Below, in pieces: positions 49,120 to 61,100 of a stretch of DNA of 64,000 nucleotides. Within the stretch, counting starts at the first letter, position 1. The number at the start of each line of letters is the position of its first letter. The DNA is from Silene conica. Its lineage: Eukaryota; Streptophyta; Magnoliopsida; Caryophyllales; Caryophyllaceae. Both the position numbers and the translations under genes were made by a program. The stretch spans positions 69,206,792 through 69,270,791 of the forward strand of contig CM055312.2 in the NCBI GenBank assembly GCA_029255685.2. The letters run 5' to 3'. The notes beneath the pieces are model-generated. The model ran no database searches, had not been told where the DNA came from, and saw only the letters and a list, made by a program, of their open reading frames with translations.

Positions 49120-49719
49120 TTTAGTAACTTAGGAAAAATTGTCGAACGTGGAGATTTATTAGTTTAGTTAACGTGTTCTTGTAATTTGATAACGGTTCTC
49201 TTTTTCAATAAAAGGAGATTTGGTTGTTGTTTCAAAAGGTGTTCGTCACCAATTGCTGGTTACTTTCTGGTTGCAGGTGTATTGAAATTATTTCGTATTG
49301 GATTTGGCAGAAACGAAATGATTTTTATGAAAAATGCCCAGGAATTTTGGCGACTGAAATGATGTAATGGCGACTGAATTCAGTCGCCAAAACAGAGCAC
49401 AGAAAACCAAAGCCCCTGGAAAGTCATGAGCATTGGCGACGGAACAAAGGAATTGGCGACGGATTTTCTGTCGCCAATTTGGCGACTACTCAGTTTCTGT
49501 CGCCAATTTGGCGACTGCTATTTCTGTCGCCAAATTGTACCTATGGCGACTACCTCTGCTGTCGCCAAATTTGGCGACGGATTTCAGTCGCCCGAGTTTT
49601 TTTGGCGACAAAAGTCAGCGACAAGTTGTTGGCGACTGTTGTCCGTCGCCAATAGGTGTTTGGCGACGGCTTTCAGTCGCCAATATTTGTCGCCCGATTA
49701 AGTTTTCGTTGTAGTGTAT

Positions 49720-50770
49720 GCAAGAATTGACACGACAAGAAATTGAAAGGTTCAGTGATCTACTAGCATATATTCTTTTGCGGGGAGCTTTGGGCTCCAT
49801 TGATGGTCATGCGTCGGTAAGAAATTATAATAAAGTGACTATTGACCCAAATGATGATGGAAAATACGATCAATATCAATGAATTCACAAAGGTTGTGAA
49901 TTGTAAGTGGATATTGATATCCCTTACGGAAAATACGATCAATATCAATGGGTTCACAAATATTGTGAATTGTAAGTGGATATTGAGATCTCTTACACAA
50001 TGTAATATGATGAAGTACGTACGTAAACTGTGAAGATGATATTGAGATCCTCCTACCAATGGCCATGGTAGAAGTTGGTGCTAGTGTGGCAGCACAAGGA
50101 AATGGGATTAAAGCCTATTAAGGAGTAAACTGTGATTGATACCCAACTTAGCCTAGCTAAGGTCAAATGCGGTCAAACGAAGTCACAGCGAACTCGAGAT
50201 GAAATGTCAACACCATTTCCTTTCAAATTGTTATATGACATTTCCTTTTTCTATTTTTCCTTTTCAAGGTACTGTCGCGTGTTTATAAGGTTGAGCCACG
50301 GCTCTTAATAAATTCATAGTCCTAACGGATGGTTTGAGACAGTCAAACCTGATGAATTTACCTATGTGAATGTGGGGGCTATTGCTCTAACCCCAAGAGA
50401 GTTTTAAGGCTTTAGGCTCTCTAAAGACATTCACGAGATTACCAGGATTCATGTGGGGAGCACTTGGGAAGTCCAAGTAAAACACTTATTATATATGTTG
50501 CGTTCATGATGAGTTCATGGATGGTGCGTATATTAGCCCTGTTTTTGAGATTGGTAAGTGCGCATTTGATCTTTCACCAACTCCATTCAACGGTTAAAGG
50601 CTTTGATCCACCTTTGATCCACCTCAAATGGCGGTCTAAGGTTACTGTATGCACTGGTGTTAGTTAAAGTCCATAAGACACTAAACTCCAAATCTCCGTT
50701 GCTAAACAAATCTTTTTTCTCCTTTTTATTTCTCTATTCTTTTACTCTTCTTTTGAATCAAGTGGGGGAT
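49720..50770 (+). other. Non-coding interior, right part, of the 43-51 kb LTR element
   Basis: Contains a two-copy tandem repeat (49859-49996), short exon-like stretches around 50330-50400 with no recognised product, and the polypurine tract at 50761-50770. Confidence 0.6.
49859..49996. repeat. 69-bp tandem duplication
   Basis: 49859-49927 and 49928-49996 differ at about eight positions. Each holds an inverted 'ttcacaa…ttgtgaa'. Confidence 0.9.
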
Positions 50771-51352
50771 TGTTGGATTTGATGCTTCAAAAGAAGCAAA
50801 TATTGAAAATTGTCCCACAATAAATTGGAGCATATTTCTAAGTTGAATATACTTTTTTTCATGATTGACTCGTGTGAGTACCGAGTCGATTGTGCATTCT
50901 GCCATACTTGATTTGTGGGAGTTTCCACATTGATTATGTAATATCCTAAACTTATTTTTTACGAGACTGATTTACGGTTTTACCATACCTTTTTCACCAA
51001 TATATAAACCCGCACTCTACCACTCAAAAAAATTCTCAATCAACTCATCTCATCACTTATCTTTTCTACAATCTCTCGTTTACTCTTATACTTCTGTCTA
51101 CTACCTAAATAATTCTAAAGATTCTTTGGCAACGAACTTGGCTGTGTTCAACTGTTTCTCCGCCTACACCAGAGAAACAGAGGTTGTGTAATCCTGGGGG
51201 TTGAGTGTTATTGAGGCCGTGTGTAGTAGACGGGGCATAAATCAACTTTAGGACAGTGACACTTGTCACGCCACAACCTACCGTCTCAGATAAGATTTTT
51301 GCTGTTTTTATTATTTATAATTTTTACGCTAATATCTACTACTGTAATAACA
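50771..51352 (+). repeat. 3' LTR of the 43-51 kb element
   Basis: Preceded by the polypurine tract agtgggggat, followed by the duplication atgaa. Confidence 0.93.
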
Positions 51353-51384
51353 ATGAATAGTGCTCATAAAGTGAAAGGTATATA

Positions 51385-53473
51385 AAATTGATTGGAACGG
51401 AGAAGTATTTAATTAAGATTGGCGCTCTTCAGTGGGATATGGTGGTAATTTTTACTAAAATAGGGTTGAAAAGGAAACTATTTACCAAAGTAGGGTTAAT
51501 TTGAAAGTATTTATCAAAAATGGTTTCATGTCATCCATGCTTATTTTTTAAATAATAATTAATTTCTCTTCCTAAAATACCCTTATTGACCCTTTCTCCT
51601 TCCTCTGTCGCCTACCCTCTCAATCTCCATTAAAAAGCTGAAATAAACATCAAGCAACAACTGAATGCAAGAGTACAACATCAATCAGTTGAACAAAAAG
51701 AGAAACAAACAACAATTACAAACGCACAAATTTGAAGAAATTCAAACTTATTTTAGATAATATGTTTTCATTGTTGGCAAAAAATTCCAACATTCATCTC
51801 ATCAATGCAATAGAAATTCATTAAAAACAAACACAGCAATTTCTCTGAAAAGTAAGTTTAGATGAAAATTGTAAAACATAGTTGATTGGAAAAGTTAGCT
51901 CTAAATTATTCCATCAAAAGCGAATTAATTAATTAATCAATAGTGCTAGCGATGTGATGACTTCTCCTTGTTCGATTACCATTGAACATACGAAGAAACA
52001 CCGTCGAGTGGAGTCAACAGAAGCGTAGCGTTGATCCAATTTTCGTTAACTCTGAGTTTATCAGGTAAATCCTTTCGTTAACTCGAATTTCAGTCCTTTC
52101 ATCTTCACTGAAATTTTCCTCATTTTGATTTAGTTTTATTTGATTGATTGAGGTTTAATGTTGCGAGGGGAACCCTAGATATGAAGATTTGAGATTAGAG
52201 ATTCTATGTTCGAATGTGAGAACTTTTACCTATAATTTTGTGTATCTTGTTGACTAGTGGAGGTTGTGTCCGTCGGAGTTGTTGCTTGGTGGTCAAATTG
52301 AGGAGGCTGGACGCGTGAGAACGGGGCGGGTACGTTGGCCAGTACGAATGCTCTTTTCGGTCTGGAATCGGAGTTAGCTATAATGCTTGTGCTTCGTGAA
52401 CAGAACGAAAAAACTGATCATTCTCATCTCAGCTTTTTAATGGAGATTGACAGGGTGAGGGATAGACGGAGGAGAAGGGATTCAGAAGGGTATTTAGGGA
52501 ATGTAATAAATTAATATGTCAAAAATAAGCATACATGGACCCATTTTTGATAAATACTTTCAAACCAACCCTATTATAGTAAATAGTTTCATTTTCAACA
52601 CCATTTTAGTAAAAACTCCGAGTGGGCACCGGGGAATCGGGGATAGCGGCTTCTTGTCTCCTCAATATTCTCAGTTTGCTGTTCATTGGTATCCGGCTGG
52701 AACAGAAATTTGGCTTTGGTTTGGTACATACCTTCATTTAAATCTCAACATATTTCAAGCAAGACTTAAATTTTACCAAAATAAAGCTGTCAAACATTTT
52801 GATTTCATATCCAGAGTGTGCCTTTTGTGCCACTGTCGCACGTTTAAGTGTTATACTCGTTTCAGGGAAATGAGTTCGAGTTTCTAAACCGCTTGTGTCT
52901 CTGTCCACCTAGTTGGTAATGAACTCAGTTCTTTCGAGATCAATCTGATACGAGGATCGTCCACTTAAACCCTAAACCATGCAACCATGTTTTTCTGGCT
53001 CATTTAAATACTTGTCGAGTTTGCTTCAGTAGCGTTATTTCCTGCTAACAAGCTCTTACTGCTCTGTTTCCTTTGTTAGTTCGAATTGGAGTATTGTACC
53101 TGGTTTCAGGCGTTCGAGGATCTGCACTATCAGCACTCTTTCTCGGTATCTCATGTCTATGGGAGCCTCTGGAGCGGTGTTTGGAGTTCTTGGTGCGATG
53201 CCTTCTGAGCTCTTGGTGAATTGGACTATCTGTAACAAGGTAACCCTCTAAATCGTCTAAGAAGTATTTTTTCTTCTTCCATTACCCTTTTTTATCTCCA
53301 TTTATTTCCTGACGTTCAAATAAATTGTGGCATGGAGTATCCAGTGTACTTTATGTAAGCTGAAGTGAACTTAACATTCATGGTACATTGTGTTCTTCCA
53401 GGTTGTTGTTCTACTCGAACTTGTGCTTCTGATTGTCCCTAACGTGGCACTTGGAATCATTCCTTATCATTGA
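51385..53473 (+). pseudogene. Rhomboid intramembrane protease pseudogene
   Basis: Pieces of a plant rhomboid-like protease are visible in order. 'IGTEKYLIKIGALQWDMVV' (about 51389-51445) matches the first conserved block. After a 1.2-kb insertion comes 'NILSLLFIGIRLEQKFGF' (about 52660-52720), then, after an acceptor at 53079, 'RIGVLYLVSGVRGSALSALF', followed by 'MGASGAVFGVLGAMPSELLVNW' up to the donor at 53240. Next, after an acceptor at 53401, is 'LLIVPNVALGIIPYH' and a stop. The catalytic-serine motif GASG is still there. Frameshifts separate the blocks, the GxGGS-like motif reads GVRGS, and the later His-containing helix (the second catalytic residue) is not found. It is dead as a protease. 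Confidence 0.8.
51444..52619. mobile_element. Terminal-inverted-repeat element inserted in the rhomboid pseudogene
   Basis: The left ~105 bp (starting ggtaatttttactaaaat, with 'gaaactatttac' and 'gaaagtatttatcaaaaatg') reappear inverted at the right (ending …ttttagtaaaaactcc). The arms are clearly diverged. A second inverted pair ('tctccattaaaaag' 51624-51637 and 'ctttttaatggagat' near 52432-52446) lies farther in. No transposase seen. The target duplication is not clear; 'agtggg' occurs on both sides (51431, 52621). Confidence 0.72.
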
Positions 53474-53850
53474 TACAGTGGATTCTTCAAGCTCAAATTA
53501 CTCTACCCCGGAATGGCCCTTTTACAGCTTGGTTTCCGTGTGCACATCATTGGTGGCGGCTGAGGAAAGTGCAAATAAGGGGAAATTGAAATCTGTTGTT
53601 ATTGCACCATCTTCAATTCCTTGAAAGGAGAAAGAGTTGCAGGGTACGCAGCTTACTCGCCTGTCGGATGTCACTTGAGTCGTCTGTTATCAACAATCAT
53701 AGCAGTCAGTTCTTGAGGAGTCTGGGAAATTCAAAGGAATATGATCACAACTGCTCTTCTGGTATGTTCAAGAGTAGATGGCTAATCTAAGCTATACCCC
53801 TGCTAGTAAGGAATTTGGGGAAGGAGTTGCTAATTCAGTCCCGAAGAAAC
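53474..53850 (+). other. Coding-like but broken sequence of unknown origin
   Basis: A frame reading 'SSSSNYSTPEWPFYSLVSVCTSLVAAEESANKGKLKSV' in parts, followed after a stop by 'LTRLSDVT'/'RSLGNSKEYDHNCSSG' pieces in shifting frames. Composition looks coding-like and it directly follows the rhomboid remnant, so it may be the decayed 3' end of that gene or of a neighbour. I do not recognise the family. Confidence 0.35.
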
Positions 53851-54900
53851 GGAATTGCGCAAATGCCGGTCGGAGCCTGATATGTCCATGGTACCAAATG
53901 AAGTTCTTTCCATGGACTTAGTTCTCATGACTTTTGATTGAATCCATTTGAATGCTGTTGATTTAGAACTGGATAGTAAATTAGTTGTAGTGAAGATGTT
54001 TATCAGGTTGTATCCTTCTCAACCTCCTTCCACTCCATGATAGGGCTTGATTGGAATTGTACGAGGCTAAATAATACGCTCTTCCCTGCAATTCCTTAGA
54101 TTGCGGCGTCACTAAATAATACTCGGTAACTCGTAAGGGTAATATGATATGAGTAGAGCATTACTAAATAATTGATCCATGGGAATGGAAAAACATCTTT
54201 ACAATAAAATACAATAATTGGTCCACCTGCTTTAACCTACACCTAAGTTCTTTACTTGCATTGTTTAACAATAATGATACTTGTTGTACAAGACATTCCA
54301 ACATCTTTTTGTATCTTGTGGAAGAATTGAGACCAATCTCCAAAACTCTCATACTTTATTATACATCAATTGCCAAGTATTTTTCAGCAAAAAAATAAAA
54401 TGTTAAAGGGTATTTTTTGATGTCATGTTGGTATAATACACCCAGCTTGTCTCGGTCAATAGTTTATATATTTTTTTTTAGTAATTTACTTTTCTATTTT
54501 GAATGTATTTTGCTCTCTACTTTATATTTTTAATTTTTAATAATATTAAAAGCTATTCTCCTCTCTTTGTAACATTTCATTGTAATGAATAATACACAGT
54601 AAAATAAGTAATTATGAAAAACGAATTCCAAAACTTAAGTAAATACAAAAATTTATATTCATCTATTATTAAGGTCTTGTTTTTTTTTTTTTTCGGTTGA
54701 GACGAGCTGAACTAAATTGATGAAGTTGAGAATGCAGCTGCTTAAGAGTTAATTTGAGTTGAGATGAGTTTAAAATTTAGTGAAAATAAATGTAACCCAT
54801 TTTTATAGACTCAAATAAGCTGAAATTAAACAAAAAAATCGGGTGTAACTCATTTTACAAATTTTAAGTTTTAACACCTCTTTCCATCCTTGACTCACAA
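53851..54900. other. Intergenic region, nothing recognised
   Basis: AT-rich, no supported gene; contains a T/A-rich stretch at 54470-54560 and a poly-T run near 54680. Confidence 0.5.
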
Positions 54901-54964
54901 GAGTCGTAACTATTTTACAAACGGTTTTACGAGAGTCGTAACTATTTTACAAACGGTTTTACAA
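54901..54964. repeat. 32-bp tandem duplication upstream of the PUX8-like gene
   Basis: 54901-54932 and 54933-54964 are copies of a unit starting gagtcgtaactattttacaa, about 190 bp before the start codon, so within the likely promoter. Confidence 0.88.
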
Positions 54965-55153
54965 GAGTCTTTCGGTTCCGAATCCTACCAACTCAGGCAC
55001 CGCTAAATGGATCCTCAAACACAAAAACATAGGAATATTACAATTCGTTTCAATTTCAATCAGCAAACCAACAAACCTTCTTAAAATTGAACCCCTTTGT
55101 ATACTTCTTCTTCAACCACTTGAATTATAATCCATATATTAATTTCTTCTGCA

Positions 55154-58100
55154 ATGGCGTCTTTTAATCGTGATACTATTGAAACTTTTATGAGCATCAC
55201 CGGTGCACCTGAGACCGTCGCTCTTCAAAAACTTGAGGTATACTTTTTAATATAATTAGTCTTTTCGCTTTTCTAATTTATCTTCAAGTAAAGTTGTTTA
55301 ATTTGATGTAATTTTTATATAATTGAAGTTGTTTTGATTAGGGTTTTCTGCTGTAATTGATGGGTATTTTTAGTTTTTGTTGAACAATCGATTAACGATT
55401 GCAGAATTAATAATTTATTTTATATAAGTATATATTATCTAGGATTAGTTATTTCTGAAATGGTTATGTATTGAATTGTGTTCATGTGGATGTTAATTGA
55501 AGTCAGTTGATGTGGGAATTTTTTAATTCTAAATCTGAAGTTAGATTAGTGTGTGGATGCTTCTAATTTGGTAGTAGATTGATTATTTATCTGGTGTTAG
55601 ATGTTCTACTAGTTCTTGTTGATTTAAGATTCAAGCCAATTGTTATGTTAGTGCCTTTTCGGATGGTGTTTCTACACATAAGAGTCTAGTTATCATCGTG
55701 TAGCCAAGAATCATCGTCTATAGTCATTTACTGGACTGCTCTGATATGATTCAATTGAGTTCGTCAGGGTTTTTGTCTAGTTCGAGAAAATGCTAGTTCA
55801 TACTATGTTGTCGCTTGTGCGTAGAATGTAATTGGTGAGTCGGGGATTGTATACATGACAGTGACCACAGGGAGTTCATTGAAGATAATTTGTCGAGTAT
55901 CAATGTTTGAACCTTTGAGGGTCGCATAGCATTAGCGAAAACAGGATGGTGTATTACTGCTACGGGGCTGGGTATATCATTTACGCACTACGGGGTAGAG
56001 TATACCATTACGCAATAGCAAAAAATGAGCATGTTAATTAACCAACTTCGGTGAGGTAAGAAGACAACACTCACTCAAGTGCCTAAAGGGTAACTTATGG
56101 TGGTGTATAAGTGAGGTATGGGGGTCGGTTGTATATAGAAATGACATCTATGTCAAGGAGATTGTTTCCAGATGATCCATAAAGTGGTAAACAAGGTATA
56201 CTAAGTAGACCACCGTGGACTTGTGGAATTATGCGTATGGTCATTTGCTACTCTCTTAGTACTAAGCATGGTAGCACCATTATTCAATTCTCAGTCTTTG
56301 CAAGTGTAATCAGGATAGCTAGAAACTCATGTTTCACTTGATTTTCTTGCCACCTACTTATTCAAAAAAAAGGTAAATGTGAGTTTCTTTGTGTGAGACT
56401 GTAATGAATGATATTTTCTTTTGGTGAGTCTTCCACTGGATTGCTATCTATCTCCTGCAGGAAATTCGCTCTGAGTACGTTAAATGTGCAGTGTCCAATA
56501 TCTAATTAGATCCCAAAATTTGTTAGGAATTACACATAGCTGTATTCCCGTGTACTTCTGCACTATTTATGTGTTCCTAAATCACTCTAATGCGCAGGAG
56601 TATGCTGGAAATCTTAATGAAGCTGTCAATGCACATTTTAGCGAGGGAGATAGAAATGTGTACGTACTTTCTTTTTAACTTTTTTTTTTTGTTCGGCCAT
56701 TGTTTTTAATTTCTAAATCTCTCCTCCATTGGATTTAATTATCTTAAACCACTCCTGTTGTCGTTTTGGATTAGCCGCTTCTTGCACCAAAGATTCTTGC
56801 TGTTGTTATACAACTATTATATGAATTTATTTATTTATGTAAATGTTTAGCATGCAGGAAGCTCCAGTTACTGCTGCTGCTCCGTTAGATGATCTCATGG
56901 ATATAGATGACCCCACACCATTGGTGCATCGTGGCCCTTCATCTCTTTTTTCAGCTACAAGAGGGATGAATCCATTCTCTCTTCTTGATCCAGCCTTCCC
57001 GAGGGCTCTATTTGATGGTCCCGACATCTTTAATCACACTTCTGAGCTCATCGAACGAGGTCGTGCTCCATTTGTTTCTCAGCCCAGAGAAGTCAGGCAA
57101 ATTCCCATTGAAGTCAGGGATGGTCCTGATAATTCAGCTACTCAGCCTAGTCATGGTCCAAGAATCGAAGATGTGACTGATGTTATCAATGTGGAAGGAT
57201 CAGAAATGCACGGACCCGTCATTGTTGATGAGGAAGGCGATGAAGATATTACACGGAACTATCGAGGTATTACCAGACCAAGTGCGCCTCAGTTTGATGA
57301 TTCCGCAGATTATGGCAACGATATTGAGGAGGAAATGATAAGAGCAGCCATTGAAGCTTCCAAGAGAGATGCTGAACTCCAAAACAATAATGAAGTTAGT
57401 CTCTTTTTCTCTGCTCTCACTTTGCACCTCTCAGTTATCATATGCTTTGTTTGGAGGGGCAAGGGATGGGGAATGTCATTTTCCTTCCAAATATTTCCTA
57501 CGTTTGAGGAATTCTAATTTGTCTTGTAGTCTTCTAGGTGGGAAAATGGATCTCTCCATTTCTCTCTCCCCCAATATCTTGCAATCTAATTTGCTAACCA
57601 AATAGCCAAATATGCTCCTCTCCTTACTCTCCTTTCTCTTTTCCCCTAATCCCTTACATGAATCAAAGATTAGTCCTCGAAACAAGTTTACAAGATTCGT
57701 TCAATAGGTCGCGATACGCTATTCATTTGCGAATCAGTACGTCATAAATTGGGAGTCGATTTGGTTGAAGTCTTCGTCGGAAAATGAACAGGGTTACTTA
57801 TTAGAAAATATAAGTTTTAAGGGGAAGTTACGGCTGTGTATTGGGGAATTGGGCATTGTTAAAAAGTTCCTTATTCGTGTGTATTTGCGGTACATGTGGA
57901 ACCATTTGACCATGTATCCACTTATTGAACCTACTCTTGTTTTGCTTACTTAATTACTACTATTTTTTTAATTTTTTTTATAAATATCAGACAAATTGAT
58001 ATGGACGAATTCGCATATTGCATTTACTATAATATTCAGAATTCAGCTCATAGAATAGCTACTGTGAGCGAATTGCGAATTCGTATCGGATGTATTACGA

Positions 58101-61100
58101 ATCTGCCAACCTTGATCTAAAACAACTTTTTCCTAATACCAGTATCTCATTCGCAAATGGAAAGGGTAAGGTAATCAGGCATACACAACTTTATCATCGT
58201 GCTCACAACAGATAACGGCTGGTTCCAGTGATCCATGGTGAAAATTGCGTTGAAAACTGCATTGAATGATCCATAACTCTTAGGCATCTATGTTGAATAA
58301 GTTTCCTTAAAGCCAATGTTAGCTTGTTTAATTCGTCTTTTTTCATTGTAGGGGTTGGATTATGTTGAACCTCAACAGAGAGCATCTCAGCATGACGATA
58401 CTGATATTGCTCATGCTGTTTCATTATCGTTAAGGGTTAGTGATTCATTTATCTTCAGTTTCTTGTGCATTTTGTTAGCTGTTTCTGATTTTAATCTATC
58501 ATATAAAATATCATTGCAGACCGCAGAACAGGAAAAAACGCAAAGAGGGCCGGTTCTCGAGGGTGGAGTTTCTGGATCAAATGCGGACAGGCCTATTAAC
58601 GTGGGAGAGCTGGCTAATGTAGTTAACTCGAATCAGAGGTATGTGGATCAGTCGGTCAGTGCTGCTAGTCATTGGTGACTTAATTTGTAATATATATTGC
58701 GCATGCTCATTTCAAATGTAAACTGGTTTACCAATCAGTATTTACATACTTTAATGATGAGAGTTGGTTTCCATGTACCTCTTGATGTCCTAATACATGG
58801 TTTGCCCATAGTCCTCTGTGCTATCTACTTGTGGACTGTTACAGGTTGTTGCTGCAAGAGCTCGATTTCATCTTCTCGATACTTGGTTGTCTATTGTTTT
58901 TTTGGCACATCGGTTTTTTCTATTTGTTTGATGCATCCTATTCCTTTTTTTTTTTTTCCTGTGACGGCTCTTGCTACTTGTAATAAATATGTGTGTGAAA
59001 TCTTTTTCTACGGGTTGTGTGTGTTATTAGGTTAGATGATTCGACATGTTTCGCCATTGTTACCATACCCCATTCTAACATTTATGTAATGAATCTTCCG
59101 TCTGCTTTTTGAGTCAAAGGAAAAGCACAAAATGTGTGGGAATACATTTTGATCATATTGCCTTTTTTTTATCTTCTGAAATTTCAAGGCAAGAAGCAGG
59201 GAGTTCGTCTTTCCAAGATGAAGTTGATGAGTTGGATGAGCAACCCCTAGTTAGGAACAGGTCAGGGCAAAGGACTTCCGGCTTCGTGGAGGCTGAGAGA
59301 GATATTGAAGAAACAGAAGTTAACACTGAGCCAAGTCATCCAGTCCCCAATACTGACAGTCAGACTCCACTCAGTGGAAGTGCTTTTGCTACAGCTGAGG
59401 TACTCCATTTACGCGCCAGCTTTATTACGGGTAAATAAAATGATGCTAAACACAACAAAATAAATCCATTGCCTCACGAGCTCCTTTGGATGGCGGGATA
59501 GAGGAGATTGGATTTACGTAGCCTTACCCCTATATTAGCAACATATGATGGTAGTTTCCGATTGACAATTAAATACAAATTTGTTTTGAGAATTTCATCG
59601 ACAGAATAAAGTTATCCTAAACAAATATAAAGAAACAAGATCAATTTAGTGAGACATTTTGCTTTACAGAATAAAGTTATCCTAAAAAAATGATAAAAAT
59701 TAAGATGGGGATGCATTCATGTCATGTCTTTGTAAGAACCAAAGATCCTTGAAGCCGTCTTGCATTACTATTATTATTATATTAACAATAGTTGACTTGA
59801 AATAATATCATCTATTTAGTGGGGAGGTATCTCTTCTGAGGAGCATGATGAAGCGGTTATGCTAGAGGCTGCTATGTTTGGTGGAATTCCTGAAAATGGA
59901 TACCCTTTACCGTATGCTTCCCATCAGTTGCGTCCTGGGGTTGAAACAGCTTGGAGTGCACCTCGTCCTCCCTCGCCAAGTGTTGTTGCTCAGCGGGCAA
60001 TCCGTGAACAGCAGGTATTTATTATGCATCAAATGAGTATAATTTTTTTTTGCTCGTGTGATATTAGGTTCTCTGTCAAACCCAAAAAAAACCCTCTCAA
60101 TTTCCCTTTCGTAGGATGATGAGTACCTTGCTTCATTACAAGCCGATAGGGAAAAGGAACTGATAGCCATAGCAGAAGAAAATGCCGCTAGGGAAGCAGC
60201 TCTTGAAGAACAGAGGAGAAAGGATGAGGAATCTCAAAGGAAATTGCAGGAGGAACAGGTGAGCTTTCTAGCTTTTGAGCGTGTTGACATGCTAGCTTGG
60301 CTTACTTATTATATTTTTGTGGTTGTTTAAATGTCAGATAACTACCAGTTTTTATATTTTATTTTTTTGTGAGCCATGGGAAAGAAGTGTCCCAGTATCT
60401 ATTGTGTTACTTCTATAAGGGGTTGCTGTTTCAGATAAGTACGTGTCATGACTCATGAGCTCTCAGCCTATGTTACTCTCACGTGTCTACAAGTGAGAAT
60501 GCGAGGGCATGAGTATGGACATGGCTATTTATTTACAAGTAAGATATAATACTCCGTCCATTTTCTTATTTTCTTCCCATTTGCCTTTTGGAGGTCAAAA
60601 GTTTTTGAACTTTGACCGTAAATAAGATGGAAAATATAATTTATAAAACAAAAACATTTACCCTTATTATCAAGACATCATTTATCAAGACATCTTTCAC
60701 GGGGAAAAGTTTTGACAAAAAAAGTAATGTATAGATGTCGAAAAATACAATCAAAGTTCCGTCTTAGAGACCGCAGTAAAGCAAATGAGAAGAAATAAAA
60801 AAATAGAGTATTAATTAATGGACACTAACCCTTTGTTTGGATTCAAAAATGGGGGGAAAGGGGAGGGGATTGGAGGGAGGGAGTTTTCTCTCCAAATCTT
60901 TCTTTGTTACGAGGGGAAATAATGTGCCTTGTTGGAGGGAAAGGGAGAGGAATCAAATTTCCCTCCCCTCCAAATTCCTCAACCCCCATTTTACGACCCT
61001 TCACTTTAATCTCTCCCCTCCAAATTCCCCTATCCAAACAATTTCCAAGGGGGCGACGACATGGACAAAAAAGACATCATATAGGTGATGCCCATCTACC

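Larger units (their letters stand above)
45830..49716 (+). mobile_element. CACTA (En/Spm-like) transposon, 3887 bp, TSD tat
   Basis: Left end CACTACAAGAAAAACTG; right end, complemented, CACTACAACGAAAACTT. The flanks 45827-45829 and 49717-49719 are both tat, the 3-bp duplication expected. Both subterminal regions (45850-46055 and 49337-49700) contain ten or more copies of 'ttggcgac' or its complement in both orientations, the usual binding-site array. It encodes parts of a TNP2-type transposase and a Transposase_24-type second protein but lacks the region between them, so it is an internally deleted copy. It sits in the LTR element at 43372-51352. Confidence 0.96.
43372..51352 (+). mobile_element. 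Non-coding LTR retrotransposon, TSD atgaa, with a nested CACTA element
   Basis: LTRs are 43372-43960 (589 bp) and 50771-51352 (582 bp), both TGTTGG…AATAACA. The flanks 43367-43371 and 51353-51357 are both atgaa. A polypurine tract (agtgggggat) precedes the right LTR, setting plus orientation. Without the CACTA insertion the element is about 4.1 kb. The interior (43961-45826, 49720-50770) has no gag-pol motif. The LTRs differ at more than 20 places by eye, so this is the oldest LTR insertion here. The sequence after the left LTR (atctaaagttgattta) is not the usual initiator-Met primer-binding site. Confidence 0.93.

Noticed and set aside
58697-59035. 112-codon frame in intron 5 of the PUX8-like gene
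   Set aside because: Intron sequence between good splice sites; no motif and T-rich composition.
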